Source: Faecalicoccus sp. (lineage in GTDB: Bacteria > Bacillota_I > Bacilli_A > Erysipelotrichales > Erysipelotrichaceae). Taken from it: 6,963 nt of DNA. The stretch's first letter is position 1; every line of letters begins with the position of its first letter. Below, one piece after another: positions 1 to 5,531 of this stretch. The notes under the pieces were generated by a model that was given only the letters and a program-made list of their open reading frames with translations, did no database searches and was not told where the DNA came from. A program made the translations under genes and the position numbers. Where the stretch lies: positions 1-6,963 of the forward strand of contig JAGAWH010000039.1 in the NCBI GenBank assembly GCA_017941505.1, read 5' to 3'.

Positions 1-10
1 ATATTGTACC

Positions 11-48
11 AAAAAGGCTCCGGGTTCGACTCCCTGAGTCCTTTTTTT
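11..48. terminator. Hairpin terminator with a tRNA T-arm-like loop
   Basis: Bases 11-24 fold against 32-46. AAAAAGG pairs with CCTTTTT, CTC with GAG and GGG with CCC, leaving one bulge (T39), one mismatch (C21/T35) and a 7-base loop TTCGACT. A run of seven T (42-48) follows, so it looks like an intrinsic terminator for something transcribed rightwards from outside the window. The minus strand also ends in CCTTTTT, so it may work both ways. The core GGGTTCGACTCCC is identical to a tRNA T-arm. However, the T-stem would carry a mismatch, no CCA follows, and the anticodon side is cut off, so I do not call a tRNA. It could be a decayed tRNA 3' end reused as a terminator. Confidence 0.5.
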
Positions 49-61
49 GTCAAATAAAAGA

Positions 62-119
62 AAAAAAGGCTGTATAACCTACTGATCATAAATCAGTGGT
101 TTTTACACAGCCCCTTTTT
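62..119. terminator. Bidirectional intrinsic terminator after the metal repressor gene
   Basis: A long imperfect hairpin lies just after the repressor stop codon. GGCTGT (68-73) pairs with ACAGCC (107-112), TAA with TTA, CC with GG, and ACTGAT (81-86) with ATCAGT (92-97), around a 5-base loop, with a 3-base bulge at 100-102 and one unpaired T80. On the minus strand it ends GCC followed by seven T, the expected form for the repressor transcript. On the plus strand it ends CCCC followed by five T, so it can also stop rightward transcription. Confidence 0.85.
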
Positions 120-498
120 AATTTATAAACAAATCATTCTGGTTGAAGAATTTCTTCATCGCTTCAAAGCTTTCTTCCGAAAGCACATGTTCAATGCGGC
201 AGGCATCCTGCTCCGCTACGTTTTTAGGAACACCCAATGCCATTAAACCTTCGGTAAAGAAACGGCTCTTTTCAACCACGCTTCGAGCGATTTTTTCACC
301 TTCTTCGGTTAAAGAAAGCTGTTTATTATCCGAAATCGCAACCAAGCCGAGTTTCTCCAACTTCTTCATTGCGACACTGACACTCGATTTGGAAAATCCC
401 AGATAAGCGGCAACATCCACCATATGAATACGCACTCCTGCCTCCCGTAGAAGGTAGATTGCCTTTAAATACATTTCTACTGATTCTTTGTTTTTCAC
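118..498 (-). CDS. DtxR/MntR-family metal-dependent transcriptional repressor
   Basis: This is a 126-residue cytosolic DNA-binding protein. Residues 6-60 form the DtxR-type winged helix-turn-helix (recognition helix around 36-47, SKSSVSVAMKKL), and the rest is the dimerisation/metal domain. The primary-site residues of DtxR are all present: Met9 (in VEMYLKAIY) and Cys100, Glu103, His104 (in ACRIEH). The second DtxR site (His79, Glu83, His98) aligns to Ser78, Thr82 and Glu96 and looks lost. The SH3-like third domain of DtxR is absent, so the length is MntR-like (about 140). The frame extends back to a TTG at 510, but GGAGG at 508-504 sits 5 bases before GTG 498, so I take GTG as the start. A TATAAT box and a palindrome lie directly upstream, suggesting autoregulation. 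Met/Cys at the site resembles DtxR/IdeR (iron) more than Bacillus MntR, which has Asp8. The metal, Fe or Mn, is not settled by sequence. Confidence 0.92.
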   Translation of the reverse strand: MKNKESVEMYLKAIYLLREAGVRIHMVDVAAYLGFSKSSVSVAMKKLEKLGLVAISDNKQLSLTEEGEKIARSVVEKSRFFTEGLMALGVPKNVAEQDACRIEHVLSEESFEAMKKFFNQNDLFIN

Positions 499-503
499 AT
501 CTG

Positions 504-508
504 CCTCC
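504..508 (-). promoter_or_regulatory. Ribosome binding site that sets the GTG start of the repressor
   Basis: GGAGG on the minus strand is followed by CAGAT and then GTG 498. The TTG at 510 lies upstream of and overlaps this site, and has no ribosome site of its own. The ATG overlapping the GTG is out of frame and is followed at once by TGA. Confidence 0.8.
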
Positions 509-528
509 AAGTTAGTTTCTTCTAACTT
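509..528. promoter_or_regulatory. Candidate metal-repressor operator (perfect inverted repeat)
   Basis: AAGTTAG (509-515) and CTAACTT (522-528) are perfect inverted 7-base arms around TTTCTT. The half-sites GTTAG/CTAAC match the core of the DtxR-type operator (GGTTAG...CTAACC). The repeat lies just downstream of the repressor's -10 box and covers the predicted +1, a placement that would block its own transcription. No second copy was seen in the window. Assignment to this repressor is inference. Confidence 0.65.
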
Positions 529-530
529 TT

Positions 531-561
531 ATTATACGCAGATTTCTCTAAAAAACAATTC
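531..561 (-). promoter_or_regulatory. Promoter of the metal repressor gene
   Basis: A perfect TATAAT lies at 536-531 on the minus strand. A weak TTGTTT -35 candidate sits about 16 bases upstream in the T-rich stretch. The predicted +1 is near 524, giving a short leader of about 25 bases before the GTG start. The promoter sits in the 74-base gap after the glucosidase stop, where I see no terminator, so read-through from that gene is also possible. Confidence 0.6.
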
Positions 562-572
562 TCATCAATCAT

Positions 573-2372
573 TTAACCTTTCATCCAAATTCTGATTTCG
601 TAAGGTTCCATTTCCGGATGCCGGTTATGTGTGATAATTTGATGATATCCTTCCGGGAAATATCCTTTTTTGATGGATTTTCCTAAATTACAGTCGATAA
701 TAAAGGAATTTTGATCATCATATCTTTCATAGACAAAATGTTCGGCCAAGTCATCGATGACTCTGAAATCACCATAGACAAGTACCGGATTTTGTCTGCG
801 AAGCTTAATCATATTACGATAAAAGTGCAAGATTGAAGGATCCACTTTCTGTCCCTTGAAGGAACCGTTCCATGGCAAAAGCACTCTGGCATGTTCTCTT
901 GTACCGGCAAGGATAATCTTAAACGCTTCTTTTTCACTCATCTTTTCACAGAGTTCTTTGTAGTATCCTTTGGATTCCACATCATTGATCTCATCAATGG
1001 AATTGAATTGGTAATTCTCCAGTCCCATCTCATCTCCCTGAAAGATAAACGGAGTTCCTTTCATCGTCATCTGCATACCGGCTAACAATTTTTTGATTTG
1101 TGTATTATATTTTGGCTCTCCGATCTTGGAGACCATACGCGGATTATCGTGATTGTTGTAGAAAATCGACATCCAGCAGTTGTTTCCGTAATGTTTCATC
1201 CAATCGATCATGTACTTTTTAAAGTAGTTTAAATCATATTGATAATCATCAAACCGACTGTGTCCCGGACTTTCCAAAACATCAAAGGAGAAAATCATAT
1301 CCAGTTCTTTACGCTGGGAGCCGGTTAACATCTTTGCCATATTCATACCGACACCCGGTGTTTCCCCTACCGAAAATGCACCGTATTTATCAAAGGTATT
1401 GGCTCTTAGCTCCTTGAGGTATTCATGAAGATGCGGACCATAGAAATAGCGTTCCACTCCGCAATATCCCATCATTTTCGCAATTACTTCATCCCCATCC
1501 GGAAGTCCTTCCTGTTTGGAAATAAAATTAATCACATCCAGCCGGAAACCATCGATTCCCTTATCTAACCACCAGTTGACCATATCATAAATGGCATAAC
1601 GCACTTTAGGATTATCCCAATTCAGATCCATCTGTTTCTTTGAGAAAAGATGAAGCGCATATTTATCCCCGAACTGTTTCCAGGCAGAGCCGGAAAAATA
1701 ACTGGTCCAGTTATTCGGTTTATCTCTAAAGAAATAATAATCTTCATATTCCGGATCGGTTAATGCCTTTTGAAACCATTCATGTTCATCGGAAGTATGG
1801 TTGACAACTAAGTCCATAATTAAACGCATTCCTCTTTTATGAGCCTCATCCAGCAGCATATCAAATTCTTCCATGGTTCCGTACTCGGCCAAAATCTTAC
1901 GATAGTTGCGGATATCGTATCCATTATCATCCATAGGCGAATCATAAATCGGTGAAAGCCATAAGGCGTTAACACCTAAATCTTCTAAATAATCTAATTT
2001 TGAAATAATACCGGCTAAATCACCGATTCCATCTCCATTGGCATCACAGAAACTGCGAGGATAAATCTGGTAGAAAACAGCTTCCTTCCACCAGGCATGT
2101 TCCACCGGTGCTATGACTTGTCTTTTCTCTTCCTGAATTTCCTCTTCCGTCAATTGATCACTGTTGACAAGGGTTAATAAGGCATCAAAAAATGAATCCG
2201 GAAGTTTTCTTCCGACTAATTTTTGAATGGATCTAAGTTTAACATTTCCCACCAATGGATTGGTGATAAATTCACTTTCCTTTCCTAACTGCAGTAATAT
2301 TTTATCCAGCAGATCCTTTCCTACCCGGGTATTATAAATATCTTTAATTTTACTATTGATATCAACTGTCAT
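573..2372 (-). CDS. GH13 alpha-glucosidase, oligo-1,6-glucosidase type, with N-terminal extension
   Basis: This is a 599-residue cytosolic glycoside hydrolase (no signal peptide), likely cleaving glucose from short alpha-glucans taken up by the cell. The (beta/alpha)8 barrel starts at Trp94-Trp95 (WWKEAVFYQIYP). A calcium loop DANGDGIGD is at 110-118 and region I DLVVNH at 187-192. The nucleophile is Asp279 (GFRLDVINF), the acid/base Glu337 (SVGE) and the third carboxylate Asp409 (NNHDNPR). Val280, next to the nucleophile, is the residue known in this subfamily (GH13_31) to favour alpha-1,6 bonds, so isomaltose/isomalto-oligosaccharides are the likely substrate. Residues 1-93 are an extra mostly helical region not found in classical ~560-residue relatives, and the C-terminal beta domain is short. 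The start is ATG 2372: GGAGG lies 7 bases before it, whereas the in-frame ATG at 2393 has no ribosome site and lies upstream of the predicted +1. No sugar transporter gene adjoins it. Confidence 0.9.
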   Translation of the reverse strand: MTVDINSKIKDIYNTRVGKDLLDKILLQLGKESEFITNPLVGNVKLRSIQKLVGRKLPDSFFDALLTLVNSDQLTEEEIQEEKRQVIAPVEHAWWKEAVFYQIYPRSFCDANGDGIGDLAGIISKLDYLEDLGVNALWLSPIYDSPMDDNGYDIRNYRKILAEYGTMEEFDMLLDEAHKRGMRLIMDLVVNHTSDEHEWFQKALTDPEYEDYYFFRDKPNNWTSYFSGSAWKQFGDKYALHLFSKKQMDLNWDNPKVRYAIYDMVNWWLDKGIDGFRLDVINFISKQEGLPDGDEVIAKMMGYCGVERYFYGPHLHEYLKELRANTFDKYGAFSVGETPGVGMNMAKMLTGSQRKELDMIFSFDVLESPGHSRFDDYQYDLNYFKKYMIDWMKHYGNNCWMSIFYNNHDNPRMVSKIGEPKYNTQIKKLLAGMQMTMKGTPFIFQGDEMGLENYQFNSIDEINDVESKGYYKELCEKMSEKEAFKIILAGTREHARVLLPWNGSFKGQKVDPSILHFYRNMIKLRRQNPVLVYGDFRVIDDLAEHFVYERYDDQNSFIIDCNLGKSIKKGYFPEGYHQIITHNRHPEMEPYEIRIWMKG

Positions 2373-2379
2373 AAGTTGT

Positions 2380-2384
2380 CCTCC
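2380..2384 (-). promoter_or_regulatory. Ribosome binding site that sets the glucosidase start
   Basis: GGAGG on the minus strand is followed by the 7-base spacer ACAACTT and ATG 2372. It falls inside the longer open frame that starts at 2393, which argues against that upstream ATG. Confidence 0.8.
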
Positions 2385-2393
2385 GTTATTCAT

Positions 2394-2402
2394 ATTGTAT
2401 CA
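2394..2402 (-). promoter_or_regulatory. Extended -10 promoter of the glucosidase gene
   Basis: The minus strand reads TGATACAAT, an extended -10 (TGn plus TACAAT), immediately after the T-run of the upstream gene's terminator. No good -35 is visible because the terminator stem occupies that place. The predicted +1 is near 2386, so the leader before ATG 2372 would be only about 15 bases. Confidence 0.5.
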
Positions 2403-2424
2403 AAAAAGCTCCCAATGGGAGCTC
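2402..2424 (-). terminator. Intrinsic terminator after the TPR-like gene
   Basis: On the minus strand AGCTCCC (2423 to 2417 side) pairs with GGGAGCT over a 3-base ATT loop, a 7-bp perfect GC-rich stem, followed directly by TTTTTT. It lies 3 bases after the TPR-like gene's stop codon and ends that transcript. Confidence 0.88.
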
Positions 2425-2426
2425 AC

Positions 2427-3419
2427 TTATTCAACCTCAAATTCATCTTCAAGATCTAAATCGTATTTTTCAATTAATTCTCTTCGTCTTTCCACAACAT
2501 CTTCAATACCGGTTAAATCATACCAATATTCCAAGATATAACATGCCGTCTCCGGCTCTTCTGTTTCAAAATAAGAGAATAGTTCTCTAAGTGCCTCCAT
2601 CACAATTTTTGATGGGGCAAAAGGAATATTTTCCTTTTCAAAGATTTCTACAATGGTACGGGCATCCGGTTCTACCAAATCATCCGGAAGACCGCTTCGA
2701 TCAACTTTTTCTCCGGTAAAATGCTCCGCATAAACCCAAATCGCAAGAGCTTCTTGAAAACGCTTATCCTTGAAATACCACATTCCCAGATGTTCATATG
2801 TATCGGATAAAATCTCTGAAGTAAATGCCTTCTGACATGCTTCAATGCAGAGTCTGCGGTACGCTTTTGAATTGTCTGTATGGCGATAGTAATCCAGTAA
2901 TTCGAAAATCGTTTCAAAATCCATTGGATTCCATTCTCTGGCCTTCTGCAAAGCCTGTCCCCACGCTTCAATTTTATCCGCCTGGCGAAGATGTCCGGCA
3001 TATGCACGATACAATTCCGGAATATTTTCTTCGGTCAATGAATACTTTTCATCTTCTTCGAAAAAGGAAATCAGGAACTCTTCGATGGCTTCGTTGAAAT
3101 AGTATTGGTTCTGTCTGCCCTTCTTTTCAATGGATTGAATACGTCCCTCTAAAATCTCTTCCGGGGAACCATAGATACTTTTATAAGCTGCAAGATCGGC
3201 ATATTTCATCAACAGTCGATCCGAGTCCTCATAATATTGGCTGATCTTATAGGCATCCTTTCGATGGCTTGGGCATTCCCGTAAGAAAAGATCCATCATG
3301 CCATCATAATACTCTGTATCCGATGAATCCTTATGACTCTTAACCAGTTTTAAGATTAATTGAAAATTGTCCGATCCATTTTCACTGAGAAGCGATTTAA
3401 CATCTTTAAAATCCGTCAT
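2427..3419 (-). CDS. TPR-like cytosolic protein of unknown function
   Basis: This is a 330-residue acidic, helix-rich protein with no signal peptide or membrane segment. At least three degenerate TPR-like helix pairs can be seen: about 135-167 (LYRAYAGHL... ending WNP), 168-200 (FELLDYYRH...) and 205-237 (TYEHLGMWYFKDKRFQEALAIW, the best match to the TPR pattern with L-G, Y-F and A-L at the expected spacing). The N-terminal 130 residues and the acidic C-terminus (LDLEDEFEVE) are unassigned. TPR arrays normally bind protein partners, and no catalytic motif is visible. Its ATG overlaps the stop of the zinc-ribbon membrane protein gene as ATGA, with an AAGGA about 9 bases upstream inside that gene, so the two are translationally coupled and probably work together. 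A strong terminator follows. I do not recognise a named family. Confidence 0.85.
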   Translation of the reverse strand: MTDFKDVKSLLSENGSDNFQLILKLVKSHKDSSDTEYYDGMMDLFLRECPSHRKDAYKISQYYEDSDRLLMKYADLAAYKSIYGSPEEILEGRIQSIEKKGRQNQYYFNEAIEEFLISFFEEDEKYSLTEENIPELYRAYAGHLRQADKIEAWGQALQKAREWNPMDFETIFELLDYYRHTDNSKAYRRLCIEACQKAFTSEILSDTYEHLGMWYFKDKRFQEALAIWVYAEHFTGEKVDRSGLPDDLVEPDARTIVEIFEKENIPFAPSKIVMEALRELFSYFETEEPETACYILEYWYDLTGIEDVVERRRELIEKYDLDLEDEFEVE

Positions 3420-4144
3420 TGGTCAGCTTCCTTCCAGCGCGAAATCACCTTTGTGGACAGTTCCGTATAATCGCGTCCCATCGAAGATACCGCTAATTCA
3501 TATTCCAATTCTTCCTCAGTGAGCAAGGCAACATCCAGTAGTTCATGACGGTACATTTTCTGGTAATGGCGAACGGCCGCCTCTTCATCGTGGACAAATC
3601 CCTGAGCTTCATACGTATCTAATGTTTTTAATTGAGAAAGCGTCTCGGATAAGGCATTGGAAAGGGTTGGCGTAACATTCTCTGTTTTCGATTGTTCCCT
3701 CAGCTTTTCCATAATCCCATCATATTGCTGGGCAGCACCGACAATACGGGATACCGTAATGTATTTATCATAATCGGATGTATAGGAATATTCACAGGTT
3801 TGAAGATATTCTAAGACCTTATCATATTCTTCATCTTGATAATACTGTTCAAGAGTAGCCAGCTCTTCTGCTTTCTTTTCCTTCGCAGAATCCGAAGTAG
3901 TATATTTATATACAAAGAATACTACAGCCCCTAAGACAATTAATACAGCTGCAACAATTGCTGCGATCTTTTTATATAACGCCCTGCGTCTGGCTCTTTC
4001 GAGTTCTTCCTCTTCTTCCTGCTGTTCTGCTTTTAATAAATCCTGTTTTTCACGACGCTTTGCTTCTAATTCATTTTCTGTTCCGCAAAACGGGCATACG
4101 ACTTCGTGATCATCATATTCATTTTGGCAATTCTTACAAATCAT
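3416..4144 (-). CDS. Zinc-ribbon single-pass membrane protein of unknown function
   Basis: This is a 242-residue protein. The N-terminus carries a zinc ribbon with Cys3-x2-Cys6 and Cys17-x2-Cys20 (CPFCG), as in zinc-ribbon domains at the head of many Firmicute membrane proteins. Residues 25-56 are a highly charged, probably coiled-coil stretch (EAKRR...QQEEEEELERARRR). One membrane helix spans about 60-79 (IAAIVAAVLIVLGAVVFFVY). The RRR/KK before it argues that the ribbon is cytosolic and residues 81-242 lie outside. The outer part is helical and charged (EYDKVLEYLQ, LRHYQKMY-like segments), with no recognised enzyme motif. The start is supported by GAGGA 7 bases before ATG 4144. Its stop overlaps the next gene's ATG. 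The function is unknown; the ribbon may bind zinc structurally or serve in assembly. Confidence 0.88.
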   Translation of the reverse strand: MICKNCQNEYDDHEVVCPFCGTENELEAKRREKQDLLKAEQQEEEEELERARRRALYKKIAAIVAAVLIVLGAVVFFVYKYTTSDSAKEKKAEELATLEQYYQDEEYDKVLEYLQTCEYSYTSDYDKYITVSRIVGAAQQYDGIMEKLREQSKTENVTPTLSNALSETLSQLKTLDTYEAQGFVHDEEAAVRHYQKMYRHELLDVALLTEEELEYELAVSSMGRDYTELSTKVISRWKEADQ

Positions 4145-4170
4145 ATTATAATCCTCATTTCAGTAGTTCT

Positions 4171-4179
4171 ATTTTATCA
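4171..4179 (-). promoter_or_regulatory. Extended -10 promoter of the zinc-ribbon/TPR pair
   Basis: The minus strand reads TGATAAAAT (TGn plus TAAAAT) in the 40-base gap after pyrC. A weak TTGTCT element overlaps the end of pyrC upstream, but its spacing (19) is long. No terminator hairpin separates pyrC from this gene, so the pair may also be read from the pyrC promoter. Confidence 0.45.
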
Positions 4180-4184
4180 TAAAG

Positions 4185-5444
4185 TTACTGTTGATAGACA
4201 ATTTTCCCTTCACAGATCGTGTAATGAATCTTTCCCGGTAAGGTCCATCCTGTAAACGGACTGTTAATGGCCTTTGAAGCAAATGTATCAACTGTCCACA
4301 TTTCATCTTCATTAAAGATGACTAGATCCGCCCGATTCCCTTCTTGGATGGATATCGGTTTTAAATGATAAAACTCCATCGGATTTTTACTCATCAATTC
4401 CATTAACTTCATCAAAGAAATATATCCCGGTTTGACTAAAGAATGAATTCCTAATGCCAGAGAAGTCTCCAATCCGGTAATACCCGATGGTGCCTTATCC
4501 ATCGGACGGGCTTTTTCTTCCGTGCTGTGAGGTGCATGATCGGTCACGATCATATCGATGGTACCATCCTGTATTCCTTCTATGATCTTCATCCGGTCTT
4601 CTTCGGTTCGTACCGGAGGATTCATTCTGGCATAGGTTCCGTATTTTAATACCGCATCTTCTGTCAAGGTAAAATGATGCGGAGTGGCTTCGGCATGAAG
4701 ATCTGCTCCTAATTTTTTAAAGGTGCGGACAATTTCTACCGAATTTTTCGAAGAGATATGTTGGATACATAATCTGGCACCGGTATGAAGTGCCAATACT
4801 GCATCTCTTGCCACCATGATATCTTCTGCAGTCCGATCCGCTCCGCCATATCCTAACGCTTTAGAAACCTTGCCTTTATTCACACCGGGAGCATCAATAA
4901 ATAATGGATCTTCCTCATGTAAGGAAATTGGCATATTTAACTGCTTAGCCTTTATAAGTGCTTCATACAATACTTTTTCATCCAGAATCGGAAGTCCATC
5001 ATCCGTAAAGCCGGCAGCTCCCTTTTCCTTTAATAAATCCATATCTACCAATTCTTTTCCGGCCATGGATTTTGTTACGGTTGCAGCCTGTAATATATGG
5101 ATACCGGTCTGCTTCCCCTTTTCTAACACATATTCCAGCGTTTCCACCGTATCGACAACCGGCTTGGTGTTGGCCATACAGATCACCGTAGTAAATCCAC
5201 CTTTTTTAGCTGCCGCTGCACCGGTTAAAATATCTTCCTTATAGGTAAGTCCCGGATCTCTGAAATGCACATGGGCATCGACTAAACCCGGGGCGACAAC
5301 ACATCCCGATGCATCGATCACAGGGTATTCCCCTTCGATATTTTTATCGACCTTTACAATGGTATTACCATCAATCAGTACATCCAGTTTTTCATCTTTC
5401 TGAGTGACCGGATCAATCACTCTTCCGTTTTTTATCAACAACAT
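4185..5444 (-). CDS. pyrC: Dihydroorotase (class I)
   Basis: This enzyme catalyses the reversible cyclisation of carbamoyl-aspartate to dihydroorotate, step three of de novo pyrimidine synthesis, in the cytosol. At 419 residues it is close to the Bacillus enzyme (about 428). The amidohydrolase metal and substrate residues are visible: His58-x-His60-x-Arg62 in DAHVHFRDPG, Asn92 (ANTKP), Asp149 (FTDDG, the bridging Asp of class I enzymes), His176 (SLHEED), His229 (IQHIS), Asn275 (ARMNPPVR) and Asp302 (TDHAPH). All are intact, so it should be active rather than the inactive pseudo-dihydroorotase type. The ATG at 5444 follows AAGGTG at a 5-base spacing. The usual pyr partners (pyrB, carAB, pyrK/D) are not next to it, and no PyrR-type attenuator is seen in the short leader. 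Confidence 0.97.
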   Translation of the reverse strand: MLLIKNGRVIDPVTQKDEKLDVLIDGNTIVKVDKNIEGEYPVIDASGCVVAPGLVDAHVHFRDPGLTYKEDILTGAAAAKKGGFTTVICMANTKPVVDTVETLEYVLEKGKQTGIHILQAATVTKSMAGKELVDMDLLKEKGAAGFTDDGLPILDEKVLYEALIKAKQLNMPISLHEEDPLFIDAPGVNKGKVSKALGYGGADRTAEDIMVARDAVLALHTGARLCIQHISSKNSVEIVRTFKKLGADLHAEATPHHFTLTEDAVLKYGTYARMNPPVRTEEDRMKIIEGIQDGTIDMIVTDHAPHSTEEKARPMDKAPSGITGLETSLALGIHSLVKPGYISLMKLMELMSKNPMEFYHLKPISIQEGNRADLVIFNEDEMWTVDTFASKAINSPFTGWTLPGKIHYTICEGKIVYQQ

Positions 5445-5476
5445 AGTATCACCTTTTCATTTCATTTTTCTTTTAC

Positions 5477-5485
5477 ACTATACCA
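5477..5485 (-). promoter_or_regulatory. Extended -10 promoter of pyrC
   Basis: The minus strand reads TGGTATAGT (TGn plus TATAGT). The -35 position is AAATAA, a poor match. The predicted +1 is near 5470, giving a leader of about 25 bases to ATG 5444 with AAGGTG as ribosome site. Its upstream part overlaps the promoter of the divergent transporter gene. Confidence 0.55.
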
Positions 5486-5495
5486 TGATTTCACC

Positions 5496-5524
5496 TTGTT
5501 TATTTGGTTTTTAATTTGTATAAT
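5496..5524 (+). promoter_or_regulatory. Sigma-A promoter of the EamA gene, +1 at the start codon
   Basis: TTGTTT (5496-5501), a 17-base spacer and a perfect TATAAT (5519-5524). Seven bases further lies A5532, the first base of the ATG. No Shine-Dalgarno sequence precedes that ATG, and none could be transcribed from this promoter. The first TTG of the longer open frame is part of the -35 box. Confidence 0.65.
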
Positions 5525-5531
5525 CTTTATC

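Noticed and set aside
1..48. A tRNA 3' half, with TGT readable as an anticodon at 5-7
   Set aside because: The T-stem has a mismatch, no CCA follows, the base before the anticodon loop is atypical, and the 5' half is outside the window. The terminator reading explains more bases.
2373..2393. ATG 2393 as the glucosidase start
   Set aside because: It has no ribosome site, the GGAGG for ATG 2372 lies inside the extension, and the predicted +1 is downstream of 2393.
4816..5244. A 142-codon plus-strand open frame inside pyrC
   Set aside because: It is antisense to conserved active-site regions of pyrC, with no ribosome site and no recognisable domain.
4185..5444. pyrC as a hydantoinase/allantoinase-type relative
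   Set aside because: The FTDDG aspartate, in place of the carboxylated lysine, and the ARMNPPVR and ANTKP motifs are those of class I dihydroorotase.
5478..5498. A minus-strand AAGGTGAAATC-ATG-GTA-TAG, a two-codon upstream reading frame before pyrC
   Set aside because: The TATAGT of the pyrC promoter overlaps it, so it would lie upstream of +1 and not be transcribed from there. It is probably chance.
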